From assembly GCA_934402375.1 (NCBI GenBank), contig CAKRUB010000001.1, forward strand, positions 186,001 through 250,000: a stretch of DNA of 64,000 nt, written 5' to 3'. The notes under the pieces were generated by a model. It was not told the DNA's origin. It ran no database searches and saw only the letters and a program-made list of their open reading frames with translations. A program made the position numbers and the translations under genes. Below, one piece after another: positions 16,646-26,455 of this stretch; position 1 is the first letter of the stretch; the number at the start of each line of letters is the position of its first letter. This DNA is from an uncultured Acetatifactor sp. Lineage in GTDB: Bacteria; Bacillota; Clostridia; Lachnospirales; Lachnospiraceae.

Positions 16646-18123
16646 TATTTACTTCCTCCTTCCAGAACCGCCTGTAAGATGGTAGGATCAAACTCAAATT
16701 CGTTTTCGATGTCTTCCATGGGCGGATATGTTGCCAAACGTTCCTTAAACTTAATCTTGCCGCCAAGAATCTGTGTGATAGGGTTATCATTCATACTGAA
16801 GGAAATTTCGCCCCCAGCAATATCATCGCCGCCCTTTAATCCGTTAAGGGTCAGATTTTCAGACAGCACCACATCTTCGATTTCACGGTAACTTGCCTTG
16901 TTGGAAACCTTAGAAAAGAAGCTGCGCTTGAAATTGTTCTCGATGTAATCAAACATCATTACCGAAGTAACCCATCTATCCACGACATCAGTGGAATGAG
17001 GATATACGGCGGTATTGTTGCCCCATGCAAGGAATCCATCAATATTGATGGCGGTAATTACACCGTTTGCATTGCAATAATCGTTCGCTTCGTCCATATC
17101 GAAGGTAATTTCCGTGCCATCCTCTAACACAAGACCGCTGATTTTCAACGCTTTGTTGTCGCAAGATTCGGAAGGCACACCGCTGTTATCTGCCGCCAAT
17201 CTCTGCAAGAGTGCGGCGAGCTGCGCAGAAAAATAGTAATGGTAGCCATCCACATTTACCTTCGGCCAAACTGCAAAAGTGCGGCGGTCAGTATATGCAT
17301 TGTTGTTCTTCCATTCCTTTACCTTGTCGATGGAATTTGCGCCATCATCGGAGCAATCAATATCACTGACAACCTTGCAAGAAAACAGGCTGTAAATGAG
17401 GTTGGATTTTGCGGTCATTGCGGTGTTTACTGCCGGAATATGAGAAAATCCCGGCGCAATCAGCGTACCCGGAACAAGTCCAAGCTTCGGGAAAATATCT
17501 CCGATAACTTCAAGACCTTTTTTAACCCTTGCCGATACATTGTAACCGCCAATAATATCCGCATAGGTTACACCCTCGGGATTCAACTTTGTGTATGCGA
17601 TTTTCACGCCAACCCCAGCTTTTTCTGCGCCAGAATCAGTAAATCCAATGATAACCGTGCCGTCATCAGCGAACGATGCCACATAATCGGTATCTTTTTC
17701 AAGCGTTGTGGTTGCATCCTCGCTTGTGATTTCGATGGTGTCAAGCAAGATACCCTCAACATCCACAAGTGCCTTCTTGTTCGCAACATCGTAAGCTGTT
17801 GCCACTACTGCGGACACATGATTTTCATTGTTGGGATCAAGCACATTTACCATAATAAGCGGTGCAACAGCAAACACGTTGAATGCCGCATACATACTCT
17901 GGCAAATCGTAAAGCGCTTGAAATCCTCGCTCCATCCCATTTTTTTGATCGCATCCGCCTTTGTGTATGCCGCCATAGGCACATTTGCCGCCTTATAAGG
18001 ATCGGCACACATATTAACGGGTGCAGTACCGATAACCACGGTCACATTTGCAGTGCTTGTGATTGGCGTAGCTAATGCGGTTGCTTTTCTGTTTGTGCTA
18101 ATACCATGCTTGTAATTAGACAT
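16645..18123 (-). CDS. Tail sheath protein
   Basis: 492 residues, contractile sheath (FI family): N-terminal HGISTNRKATALATPI, central TAKSNLIYSLFSCKVVSDID, conserved C-terminal RWVTSVMMFDYIENNFKRSFF. Its presence makes this a myovirus. ATG 18123 follows AAAGGAG. Confidence 0.94.
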   Translation of the reverse strand: MSNYKHGISTNRKATALATPITSTANVTVVIGTAPVNMCADPYKAANVPMAAYTKADAIKKMGWSEDFKRFTICQSMYAAFNVFAVAPLIMVNVLDPNNENHVSAVVATAYDVANKKALVDVEGILLDTIEITSEDATTTLEKDTDYVASFADDGTVIIGFTDSGAEKAGVGVKIAYTKLNPEGVTYADIIGGYNVSARVKKGLEVIGDIFPKLGLVPGTLIAPGFSHIPAVNTAMTAKSNLIYSLFSCKVVSDIDCSDDGANSIDKVKEWKNNNAYTDRRTFAVWPKVNVDGYHYYFSAQLAALLQRLAADNSGVPSESCDNKALKISGLVLEDGTEITFDMDEANDYCNANGVITAINIDGFLAWGNNTAVYPHSTDVVDRWVTSVMMFDYIENNFKRSFFSKVSNKASYREIEDVVLSENLTLNGLKGGDDIAGGEISFSMNDNPITQILGGKIKFKERLATYPPMEDIENEFEFDPTILQAVLEGGSK

Positions 18124-18125
18124 TT

Positions 18126-18362
18126 TTACCTTTCTCCTTTCAGATAATCTACTATCCGCCAATAGGAAACATCCTCAACGCTCCCCTGTTCGGATAATGC
18201 TTGTTTTGCTTCCGTGATTCTGTCAATGGGAATCACAAGATTTTTGATGCTCGGAATCTCCTTCGCAATCTCTGTTAATTGCTCTGGCAAATCTCCAATA
18301 AAAATTACGCTATTCTTGACTACTCCCGGAATTGCCGGGCCAATATACATTCGCTGCATCAT
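18126..18362 (-). CDS. Hypothetical neck-region protein (78 aa)
   Basis: Small protein beginning MMQRMYIGPAIPGVVKNSVIF and ending YWRIVDYLKGER, with ATG overlapping the previous gene by 4 nt. Proteins like this precede the sheath gene in clostridial myoviruses. Function unknown. Confidence 0.65.
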   Translation of the reverse strand: MMQRMYIGPAIPGVVKNSVIFIGDLPEQLTEIAKEIPSIKNLVIPIDRITEAKQALSEQGSVEDVSYWRIVDYLKGER

Positions 18363-18823
18363 ACAAACTTATCTTCCTCCCTGAAAGATGGCATTTCCCA
18401 CTTGGTTTCGATGCCGCCAATGAAATATGGGTAGGTGTCCTCCTGTTGCAACATAATTTTGAAGGGGTATGATGGCTTGAACGCTTTCGCAATAATTCCT
18501 TTTCGAAATATATGCTGATAAATCAGATTGGCAATTTGCAGCACATCCCGGAAGCCCTGTTTGTCCTCTGCACGGTCAATAATTCCGATAAGAAAATACA
18601 TATTTACCATTACCGGGTTTTCTGTTTCGCTGATTTCTTCATCATCAAAGCATACACACACATACGGATATTGCTTTTCGTCCTCCTTGCCCTTTTTCAA
18701 CGGCATATTCTGTGGGTAGATATTGATGGGAATGTAATTATCCTTTGCGGAACGCAAGCGGAAATCCTTTAAGGCTGCCTTCGTTTCATCCACAAGCCCA
18801 TCCAATAAATCTAATTCGGTCAA
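18359..18823 (-). CDS. Tail completion/terminator-like protein
   Basis: 154 residues: KDNYIPINIYPQNMPLKK ... YPYVCVCFDDEE ... YFLIGIIDRAEDKQGFRDVLQIANL is the pattern of small tail terminator proteins between the head-tail joining genes and the sheath. Assignment rests mainly on synteny. Confidence 0.6.
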   Translation of the reverse strand: MTELDLLDGLVDETKAALKDFRLRSAKDNYIPINIYPQNMPLKKGKEDEKQYPYVCVCFDDEEISETENPVMVNMYFLIGIIDRAEDKQGFRDVLQIANLIYQHIFRKGIIAKAFKPSYPFKIMLQQEDTYPYFIGGIETKWEMPSFREEDKFV

Positions 18824-18828
18824 TGCTT

Positions 18829-19416
18829 TTACCCCTTTCTTAAAACATTTTCGATTTCGGCATCAATCCTTTTCCGTAAGGTACTTTGCGCTTCCTCTTG
18901 GATATTCTTCATGCTTTCATCGTTTTTAATCATCTGCGGAACGGACGGCCCAAATAGCTGCTTGATTGGCAAACTATCATCAGACAGGCGGCGGAAAAGC
19001 CCTTGATGTCCGGATTTCATAACCGCAATAAAAGCCTTGGGGTCAGCATCCAACTTTTTGGATGCCGGCCCCTTCTCAACTGATACTTTATACACTTTCG
19101 GCGATGGCTTTCCGTTTGAGTACGACACCGTGCGATTCGGACTTACCTTGAATTTCGCAAGCGCAATCGGCGATGCTTTGGAAATAGCCGCTCCCTCTAG
19201 CCTTGCCTTTGTCGCCTTGGTTATACTGATAGTCTTTTTTACATCTCCGCTTGTGATGTTGTACTTTCGGGCGGTCTGTTGTGCCATCGCCTTTTTAATA
19301 TTGGTTGTGGTGCGGTTGATGGCGTTTGCAACAACAGAAGGGGCTTTGTGACTGAGATTCCCAAGCCGTTGCTGTACTTCCTCTATGCTGTCAACCTGTA
19401 TTCTCGCTTCAATCAA
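18829..19416 (-). CDS. Minor tail protein Z-like
   Basis: 195 residues: PSVVANAINRTTTNIKKAM ... TARKYNITSGDVKKTI matches the prophage tail Z (GpZ) family, needed for stable tail completion. Overlaps the upstream gene by 4 nt. Confidence 0.8.
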   Translation of the reverse strand: MIEARIQVDSIEEVQQRLGNLSHKAPSVVANAINRTTTNIKKAMAQQTARKYNITSGDVKKTISITKATKARLEGAAISKASPIALAKFKVSPNRTVSYSNGKPSPKVYKVSVEKGPASKKLDADPKAFIAVMKSGHQGLFRRLSDDSLPIKQLFGPSVPQMIKNDESMKNIQEEAQSTLRKRIDAEIENVLRKG

Positions 19417-19736
19417 GATTCATTCGCCCCCATAATAACGGTATAGGATTCATCATCCGTTTTAACATCTGTTACGATGTAGCCGTGTCCGTCATACTCC
19501 AAATATTGCCCGGTCACAGGTTCGAAATCCAAATCCTTTTTTCGGACATAAAACATGATGGAATCCGTAAAAAGCTGCTCGGTATGTACTTCCCGGGCAA
19601 TAAACAGTTCCGCCAACTTGTCGTTGTCCACGACAATATCCACTTCCGCACCGTTTATTGTATGGGTTTCCGCAAATTCTTCTGTGTTGAAAAAGACCAC
19701 ATCCAAATCCTCTTGCAACTGCTCCTTAAATCCCAT
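19413..19736 (-). CDS. Head-tail joining protein
   Basis: 107 residues. Context (between capsid genes and tail Z) and the pattern FKEQLQEDLDVVFFNTEEFAETHTINGAEV fit the lambda FII/Gifsy-2 attachment protein family, which connects head and tail. Confidence 0.72.
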   Translation of the reverse strand: MGFKEQLQEDLDVVFFNTEEFAETHTINGAEVDIVVDNDKLAELFIAREVHTEQLFTDSIMFYVRKKDLDFEPVTGQYLEYDGHGYIVTDVKTDDESYTVIMGANES

Positions 19737-19744
19737 ATTTCCAC

Positions 19745-20125
19745 CTACTGCGCCGCTTTTTCTTCAATGTAATTGAGCACGGCATCAATCAGATCATTTT
19801 TAAGGGCTGTCTCGTCAAGTTCCAGTCCAATGCTTGCTGCATACTCAACAATTTCTTCTTTCTTCATCTTCTGAAGAACTGTTCCGTCCTTGTATTCCAT
19901 GCCGGGATCATCGTCTCCGGTATCTTCCGCATCATCGGTATTCAGCCCAATTTCATACTCTGTATCAACCTCAACGTTTTCGTCGGGGAAATCAGATTCA
20001 TCGGAAATAATGAAATTGTGCTTTTTCAGAAAAGCCATATCAGCATCGCTCAATTTCTCTTTAATGACATCCCCGGGCTTATACTTGTGGTTTGCGGTTT
20101 CAATATTTACTCTCGCTTTTATCAT
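19745..20125 (-). CDS. Head-region protein with C-terminal HeH/LEM-like helix
   Basis: 126 residues. The N-terminal half (YKPGDVIKEKLSDADMAFLKKHNF) resembles small capsid-associated proteins; an acidic linker follows; the last ~35 residues (KKEEIVEYAASIGLELDET) match HeH/SAP-type modules. Sits after the capsid gene. Confidence 0.6.
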   Translation of the reverse strand: MIKARVNIETANHKYKPGDVIKEKLSDADMAFLKKHNFIISDESDFPDENVEVDTEYEIGLNTDDAEDTGDDDPGMEYKDGTVLQKMKKEEIVEYAASIGLELDETALKNDLIDAVLNYIEEKAAQ

Positions 20126-20145
20126 GCTTTATTCCCCCTATTATG

Positions 20146-21183
20146 TTATGCAGTCTGCCCATTAGGATAGATTACGCACCAGCTCTGTACATCAAAAGGT
20201 CTGGGCAGCGGTCTTGATGTAAGGCGGAGCATTTTAACCTCGGATTTTTCATCGCAGTAGATTTTGGGGGCCTGCTTAGCTTCATAAGACTGAAACTTTT
20301 TGTCTTCCATCTGTGTAATTAAGCCGTATTCAATTCCGCCCTCGCCTTCAGCGTGTGCCATCAGACAAGCGCCAGCCGGAATGATGCCTTCCTCTTCCCC
20401 ATCATCATTAAGGAAAAATTCATCATAGGAATAGATTTCCAATCCCAAATCTGCAATCTTTCCGTAATATGTGAGAGCGTCATCAACGATACGGGGCTTA
20501 ACCTCGATATTCTGCATATGGCGGATGTTCATGGCATCTTTGATGTAGGGATTGTTGATAAATACATCTATCAGATCCGATGCAAAAAGCAGAATATTAG
20601 GTGCTTTTCCTGTGTCCTTGATGATTGCTCTGCGCTTCTCTCTCAAAAGAGGAATAGGATTCGCGGTTGATAAACTCCAATAACTATCGGATGTCAGCAC
20701 CACGATATTCCCGAAGCCATAATCCACCTGTACATCCACCCCAGCATCTTCATCCACAATATCCAGCTTACCTTCGAAAAGGATCTGTCTGCACATCCAC
20801 TCAAGTCTGCGCTGTATGGATTCATCCAGATCCTTGTAATCCTGCGCAAGCAACTCATCCTCTCGCTCGGATGGGGTGCGCCTGCTATAAATATTTTCTC
20901 CGGCAGTCCTCGTGGAAATATCGTCCACGGTCAACACTCTTTCGGGTGCGAGTCTGGGGGTCGTAAATTCCTTGGTCTGGAATCCCTGTCTTGTGATTAC
21001 CTTGCCGCCGATTCTGGGCGATACAAAGGGGGCCATGGTTCTCTTCCCCTTTTTGATGTCAAACTCCACTCTTTCGCTTCGGTGCGTTTCCTCTCTAGGG
21101 AAAAAAGTTCTTGTAAGAAAATTTCGAACAGGCGGATTTAACTCAATCGCCTCAATCATTTCTCTTGTGGTATACTCTGCCAT
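20146..21183 (-). CDS. Major capsid protein (lambda gpE type)
   Basis: 345 residues: FLTRTFFPREETHRSERVEFDIKKG, VSPRIGGKVITRQGFQ and RPRIVDDALTYYG-like segments identify the Phage_cap_E family. Follows the decoration protein gene as in lambda. Confidence 0.93.
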   Translation of the reverse strand: MAEYTTREMIEAIELNPPVRNFLTRTFFPREETHRSERVEFDIKKGKRTMAPFVSPRIGGKVITRQGFQTKEFTTPRLAPERVLTVDDISTRTAGENIYSRRTPSEREDELLAQDYKDLDESIQRRLEWMCRQILFEGKLDIVDEDAGVDVQVDYGFGNIVVLTSDSYWSLSTANPIPLLREKRRAIIKDTGKAPNILLFASDLIDVFINNPYIKDAMNIRHMQNIEVKPRIVDDALTYYGKIADLGLEIYSYDEFFLNDDGEEEGIIPAGACLMAHAEGEGGIEYGLITQMEDKKFQSYEAKQAPKIYCDEKSEVKMLRLTSRPLPRPFDVQSWCVIYPNGQTA

Positions 21184-21201
21184 TGTTCAATGTTCTCCTT
21201 T

Positions 21202-21576
21202 CTAGTTTTCCTGTACGGTTTTAAGGTAGATACCCAATTTACGCAGCTCTGTTTCATAGGTTGCAATTACTGCGCCCTTCGCAAGAATAATCGCATCACG
21301 ATTAAATGTGCCGGACACAAAAGCAGTGGAAACTGCTGCCGCATCGGTCGCATCCACAGAATCAGTCAGAATACAGTCACATCCAACGGTTGATTCGCCG
21401 TCCGTGCTACCTGTAACCTTATATGTTCCATCTGCGGACACACCCAATAAAGTACCGCGCTCCAATTTACCCTGTCCGCTTGCGACTTTAATGCCCTTTG
21501 CTGTAACAGGGATTGCGTTGTCGGCGATCAGCTTGTCGGGTGTAAATTCGCCTGTTGTCTTGTAAATTTCACTCAT
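21202..21576 (-). CDS. Head decoration protein (gpD family)
   Basis: 124 residues: TPDKLIADNAIPVTAKGIKVASGQG ... GTLLGVSADGTYKV is the HDPD/gpD pattern. These trimers stabilise the capsid after expansion. Confidence 0.88.
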   Translation of the reverse strand: MSEIYKTTGEFTPDKLIADNAIPVTAKGIKVASGQGKLERGTLLGVSADGTYKVTGSTDGESTVGCDCILTDSVDATDAAAVSTAFVSGTFNRDAIILAKGAVIATYETELRKLGIYLKTVQEN

Positions 21577-21588
21577 TGCTTTTTACCT

Positions 21589-22740
21589 CTACTTTCTTTT
21601 GAGTTTTGCAGCAAGATTGCTGATTTTGGTTGCCTTGGCTTCCTCGGTATCATCAGCCAATCCTGTGTTTGCTGTTACTGCCACGTCATTGGCCCCAGAA
21701 TCTTCAATATCAGCCTTTAAGTCCCCAAGAGCTTCCTTTGCCATAATTCCGTTTGCCTTGAATGCTTCAAGTGCAAGGGCTTCCGCTGTGATTCTCTTTG
21801 CGCCATACTTTGCATCATTTACCATCTTGTCGGAAATCTGCCCGGCAATCTCATCAATTGCCTTTAAACGCTCATTTTCCGCATTTGCAGCTTCCAAAGT
21901 CGCAGAATCTTTGATCTGCTGCACTAATGCCGGATATTTTGCGGTAAGCTCTTCGACGGTTGAGATGCTTTCCATTGTTTCTGCCATTTCTTTTACCTCT
22001 ACTTTCTTTGTGTAATTGTTTATCAAAACACTTTCCGGCGATGTCGGCACACCATTCTCCGGGGTGGTGTTTTTAGGAGCTTCAACGGAGGATTTTAATA
22101 ACATTTCCCTTGTTTTTTCAATTGTTGCACGATCCAAAACCTGTGTGCTGTTATAAATCGCAACAGGGGTTTTGCCATTAAAAAAGCCAATCCCTTGATT
22201 GGCTCTTTGTAAATATTCTTGATTTTCGATGATGGAATCCACAAACCCGTATTCAACTGCCTGTTCTGCAGTCAGCCAAGTTTCTTTATCCATCAGCGCA
22301 AGCAGATCATCTTGGCTCATTTTTGTTTTTTCCATGTATGCCGCCGTAATTGCCTTATTTACGGTCTGCAATACCTCTGATTCCTTATCCATGGCATGAT
22401 AATCACCCTTTGCACCGCCAGACGCATTATGTATCATGTAAAATCCCACCGGGGTCATAATGCAATTTCGTGCGGATGCAATATAGGATGCTGCGGACGC
22501 TGCCATTCCCACTATGATATTTGTTACCTTGCCCTTATACATTCTAAGAGCGGTATAAATTTCATTGCCGGCAAGCACATCGCCACCGCCGGAATTGATT
22601 TCCACTTCCAAATCCTCGCCTTTTGCATCATCAATCGCCTTACGGACATCCGCCGGACTTGTTGCCTGTATACCGAACCAATCATAAATCCATTTGTCAT
22701 CATCAGCCACAATTGTTCCTCTGATGCTAATCCTTGCCAT
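21589..22740 (-). CDS. Prohead protease (ClpP/S49 type) fused to scaffold
   Basis: 383 residues from ATG 22740, overlapping the portal gene by 14 nt. Residues about 1-190 are a ClpP-like serine protease: NSGGGDVLAGNEIY, GMAASAASYIAS (catalytic Ser) and FYMIHNASGGAKG (catalytic His). The remainder is an acidic helical scaffold. An internal ATG at 21987 preceded by AGAGG could give a separate scaffold product, as lambda Nu3 does within gene C. Confidence 0.9.
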   Translation of the reverse strand: MARISIRGTIVADDDKWIYDWFGIQATSPADVRKAIDDAKGEDLEVEINSGGGDVLAGNEIYTALRMYKGKVTNIIVGMAASAASYIASARNCIMTPVGFYMIHNASGGAKGDYHAMDKESEVLQTVNKAITAAYMEKTKMSQDDLLALMDKETWLTAEQAVEYGFVDSIIENQEYLQRANQGIGFFNGKTPVAIYNSTQVLDRATIEKTREMLLKSSVEAPKNTTPENGVPTSPESVLINNYTKKVEVKEMAETMESISTVEELTAKYPALVQQIKDSATLEAANAENERLKAIDEIAGQISDKMVNDAKYGAKRITAEALALEAFKANGIMAKEALGDLKADIEDSGANDVAVTANTGLADDTEEAKATKISNLAAKLKRK

Positions 22741-24361
22741 TCTCTTTTTCCTCGCTTTCCTCTGCATTATTGTCATCTTCTGGCGATATATTTTTTTCCA
22801 TCAGCTTGTTTATTTCTCCCATTAAGGCCGCTTCATGCTTCAACTGCTCTGCGTTATCGTCAAAATTACCGCCATTCATTTCCATAACTTCGATTTCTCT
22901 TGTCGATACGCCAAGCGCAACCCTCTTTGTAGCGGCATTAATCTCTTTCAGAGGGTCAAGCATCCCCTGTGACGGGCCATTCCATGCACACTTGCACCAC
23001 GCTTCGCGGATAGCTGCATCCAAATAAAAACCGGGGGCTTTTATTCTGCCCTTTGCAATGGCTTCCACGAGCCACATTTCGTAGATTGGTTGGCAAAAAT
23101 CATCGACAAGCCATGTGCGCTTCATGCGAAAGGCTTTCCACGCTTCTTCGAGCGCGGCCTTTGATGCAGAATAGCTTGCGCCAAACTGCTTTAATAACAA
23201 TTCAGACGGAATTTCTAGGGCTGCACCGATATACTTTGCGTATGCCGTTGTAAACGCATCAAAATTCGTGCTTGGTCTTGATGGGTCTGCCATCTTAATA
23301 TCTTCACCGGGTGCTAATATATTAATCATGCCCGGCCCCAATCCGTAATCGTTTCCGTTGGATTCTTCAGAAGGTTCGGAATCATCCGCAATCCCTGTAA
23401 ATGGCATCTCTGAAGGACTCTTCTCGGTCGTAATAAATACCGTAAAAAAACCATTTATGACTGCTGCCATGATTTCTGCTTCGCTGTACCTTGTAAGCTG
23501 CTTCAATGATTCAATAACAGGAGACAGATAAGGCACTCCCCTATATTGCTCCGCCCTTTCGCTTTCAAATACCATAAGTACATTCGGAAATCCTGTGCGG
23601 CTGCCAAAGGCTTCCACCCTCTGCCATTTCTTTTCTGCGGTCAAGGCTGATTGTGGATATGTGTTACAAATATAGTACGCAACCACTGCCCCGCTTTTAT
23701 CAATTTCCACGCCATTGTAAATACGGTTTCTATTTTTCGGGTTGGTCTGCTGTAAATTCACATAACAGCCGGATGTTTGCGGATTGCATACCTTGTCGGA
23801 TTCAATCATGTGTATTCTTAATCCATACGGCATATATACGCTTTCCTTGTCACTGTACTTAATAAGTGCAACAGCATCGCCATTCATAAGCCACGACAGA
23901 CAAGTGATTTGCTGCATCTCGTAAAAATTATTGATTTTAGTGGCATCGCAATGTTTTGACTTTGCCCACAATTCAAATTCCCTTTGTGTCTTTTTCTCCC
24001 ACTCTTTCGCTTCATCCTCTGATAGACCCAACACTTCCCGGTCGATGGTCGGTCTTGCTTTTAAGCCAACCCCGACAATGTTTGTGCGGTTGGTTTTTAA
24101 CGCAGATACAGCAATCGGGGCCGACATCATAAGACTTCGGGAACGCTGCCGCAAGGTATGGAGATTTCTGTCAATATCCTCTTGTGGAGATTTACTCGAT
24201 GCATTCCATCCCTTCATTGAGTTTTTTGTATGGGATGCGCCGCTTTCATCGTATCCGCTATTGCTGAACTTCCGAACAATTTGTAATTGACATCGGGCTT
24301 TCTCTCTCTGTAATGCGGTTGCGGGGCTAACTGCAGCAATGGCTTTGTCAAAAATATTCAT
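22727..24361 (-). CDS. Portal protein (lambda gpB family)
   Basis: 544 residues. LHTLRQRSRSLMMSAPIAVSALKTNRTNIVG and SYSASKAALEEAWKAFRMKR are conserved in lambda-type portals. Forms the dodecameric ring for DNA packaging. Confidence 0.93.
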   Translation of the reverse strand: MNIFDKAIAAVSPATALQREKARCQLQIVRKFSNSGYDESGASHTKNSMKGWNASSKSPQEDIDRNLHTLRQRSRSLMMSAPIAVSALKTNRTNIVGVGLKARPTIDREVLGLSEDEAKEWEKKTQREFELWAKSKHCDATKINNFYEMQQITCLSWLMNGDAVALIKYSDKESVYMPYGLRIHMIESDKVCNPQTSGCYVNLQQTNPKNRNRIYNGVEIDKSGAVVAYYICNTYPQSALTAEKKWQRVEAFGSRTGFPNVLMVFESERAEQYRGVPYLSPVIESLKQLTRYSEAEIMAAVINGFFTVFITTEKSPSEMPFTGIADDSEPSEESNGNDYGLGPGMINILAPGEDIKMADPSRPSTNFDAFTTAYAKYIGAALEIPSELLLKQFGASYSASKAALEEAWKAFRMKRTWLVDDFCQPIYEMWLVEAIAKGRIKAPGFYLDAAIREAWCKCAWNGPSQGMLDPLKEINAATKRVALGVSTREIEVMEMNGGNFDDNAEQLKHEAALMGEINKLMEKNISPEDDNNAEESEEKENGKD

Positions 24362-24378
24362 GTTGTGCCCTTCCTTTC

Positions 24379-24597
24379 CTAAATATCAAGCGGAATCCCC
24401 CGAAGCGCTTTGTTTTTGCCGCTGCTTTTCAAGGTTTTAACCTCTTTTTCCAACGTTGCAATCATACTTTGCACATCTGCTAAATCCGCCCTTTTTAATC
24501 TCTTTGTGCCGATTGTGTACTCTTGACCGCTCAAAATAGCTTCCTCGGCTTTGTAGTACAATTCCAATCGTTTTTTTGTTCTCTCCAACTGTTCCAT
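24379..24597 (-). CDS. gpW-like head-tail joining protein
   Basis: 72 residues with the layout of small proteins between terminase and portal: QLERTKKRLELYYKAEEAIL ... GTKRLKRADLADVQSMIATL. The position and helix-strand-helix pattern match gpW/DUF6148 proteins, which plug the head after packaging. Confidence 0.75.
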   Translation of the reverse strand: MEQLERTKKRLELYYKAEEAILSGQEYTIGTKRLKRADLADVQSMIATLEKEVKTLKSSGKNKALRGIPLDI

Positions 24598-24610
24598 CGT
24601 GTCCGCCTTT

Positions 24611-26455
24611 CTAAACCTGTATGCCCCTGTTTACAACCCCTTTTTTCTTCGCCGTGGTTGTTTTAGGCTGCTTTTTCATGTAATTTATGCCCTGTCTGAT
24701 TTTCTTTTCCAGCACATCCCAATCCGGGCGCAAGATCTCGGCGGCGGCGGTCGAATAATTCCGCAAGTCTAACGGCTCGTTTCGTGCGCCAGATTTCTTT
24801 ACCCATTTCAGCACCGGGCGGCCTTCCTTGAAGTGGATAACTCTTTGCTCACTTGAAAGACCCTTTATGTATGTTTCATCATATCCACGGTCGGCATTGA
24901 TGGGGAAGTGGCAATATCCCGGTCCCTCATCAACCGTTTTTAATCGGGTCATTAAGATTTCCTTGCCGGAATCAACGCCAAGCAGAAATATTTTTACTTT
25001 TTCGATGTTATTCGTGGAAATTTTGTTTACAAGGGGGATGCCCTCGCCGCCCATACCTTTAATACCGAAAATACGCTTCTGCTTTTTCTCCATCTTTTTC
25101 AAGAATTTGTACGCCTGTGTGGTAAAATGTCCGCCTGTATCTATACAGGTACAGGCTATCAACAGGGAATTTTTGTTCTCAAAATACAATTCCATATCAA
25201 GGAATCGCTCCAATTTATCCCATGTTTCTTCTTTCTCCATATCTCCGGGAATTTTGCGGTACAGAATACCCCAACTTTCATACCCTTTTCCCCATCCTGT
25301 GATTTCAACCTCAAATCTATCATCCTGTACATCTACCCCGGCGGTTACAAGAAGGACACCATCCGGCAAATCGGCGGTATATCGTTCACGCCTTTTTAAA
25401 AGCACATCTTCATCCGCTGCTTCGCCTTTTTCTTCCCATGTTTCGCCCAAGGTGGTATTTATCCACACTTTCATTTTCTCAACATCGCCATGCTCTTTTA
25501 ATTCCCTATTAGCTTCTTTAAACTCGGCGATGATTTCTTCCCAATGTTTCCAAGGGGAAGCCATTTCGTTCAAATGGAATCCTCGTTTTTTCTTATTGTC
25601 CTTTTGCGCAATCCACTTTCCCGGATTTTCCTTCCACTCCATTTCCTTCAAGCGTTCTCCGCAAAATTTGCATTCCATCGTCACATCGCTAAAATGAATG
25701 CGCCCCCATTCGTAAGGCTGATATTTTCCACAACACGGACACGGCACATTCCATTCTTCCATCGAGGATGATGAAAATTCATTTTCTATCTGTGAACGGC
25801 CTTTGATGGTCGGTGTTGATACCTTAATTTTCTTGCGATTCCAAAAGGTTGTTGTTCTTTTTTCCGCAAGTTTAATCGGGTTTCCTTCTGTTCCGGCGGA
25901 TGCCGGGTATCGGTCTATTTCGTCCATCAGCACAATTTTAATCGGTCGGGATGCAAGCCCGGCGGCGGAATTTGCGCCGGCCATTGTAATATGTCCGCCC
26001 GGAAAGGTCTTGTGTAAAATGGTATTTCCGGAATCCCTTGCCCTCGCGTCCTTTACTTTCCCCCTAAGTACAGGGGTATCACGAAGCATCGGGGCCAATC
26101 TGTCTTTTGAAAAGGTCTGTGCCATTTCCAAGGTTGGCTGCAAGCATAGTATCGGGGACGGGTCGTAATCTATGTAATAGCCGATTACATTTAAAAGCAA
26201 TTCGGTTTTTCCCACCTGTGCAGAGGACATAATGATTACTTCCTCGCATCCGGCATCGTTTACCGCATCCATGATTTCGCGCTGATACGGCGCACGGTTG
26301 GTATTCCATTGCCCCGGCTCTGAAGATGCTTCCTGCGATAATTTTCTATAACTGTCCGCCCATTGGCTTACCGTCAATTCGGGGGGTGGGGATAATATCT
26401 TGGCGATGTTGCGAAACAGATTTACGGTTTTTCCATCAACCTGTTTTTCATTCAT
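24611..26455 (-). CDS. Terminase large subunit (lambda gpA family)
   Basis: 614 residues. ATPase motif SSAQVGKTELLLNVIGYY (Walker A), LMDEIDRYP (Walker B), zinc-type CPCCGKYQ, and the nuclease segment VTAGVDVQDDRFEVEI. ATG 26455 overlaps the small subunit gene by 8 nt. The gpA type implies cos packaging. Confidence 0.93.
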   Translation of the reverse strand: MNEKQVDGKTVNLFRNIAKILSPPPELTVSQWADSYRKLSQEASSEPGQWNTNRAPYQREIMDAVNDAGCEEVIIMSSAQVGKTELLLNVIGYYIDYDPSPILCLQPTLEMAQTFSKDRLAPMLRDTPVLRGKVKDARARDSGNTILHKTFPGGHITMAGANSAAGLASRPIKIVLMDEIDRYPASAGTEGNPIKLAEKRTTTFWNRKKIKVSTPTIKGRSQIENEFSSSSMEEWNVPCPCCGKYQPYEWGRIHFSDVTMECKFCGERLKEMEWKENPGKWIAQKDNKKKRGFHLNEMASPWKHWEEIIAEFKEANRELKEHGDVEKMKVWINTTLGETWEEKGEAADEDVLLKRRERYTADLPDGVLLVTAGVDVQDDRFEVEITGWGKGYESWGILYRKIPGDMEKEETWDKLERFLDMELYFENKNSLLIACTCIDTGGHFTTQAYKFLKKMEKKQKRIFGIKGMGGEGIPLVNKISTNNIEKVKIFLLGVDSGKEILMTRLKTVDEGPGYCHFPINADRGYDETYIKGLSSEQRVIHFKEGRPVLKWVKKSGARNEPLDLRNYSTAAAEILRPDWDVLEKKIRQGINYMKKQPKTTTAKKKGVVNRGIQV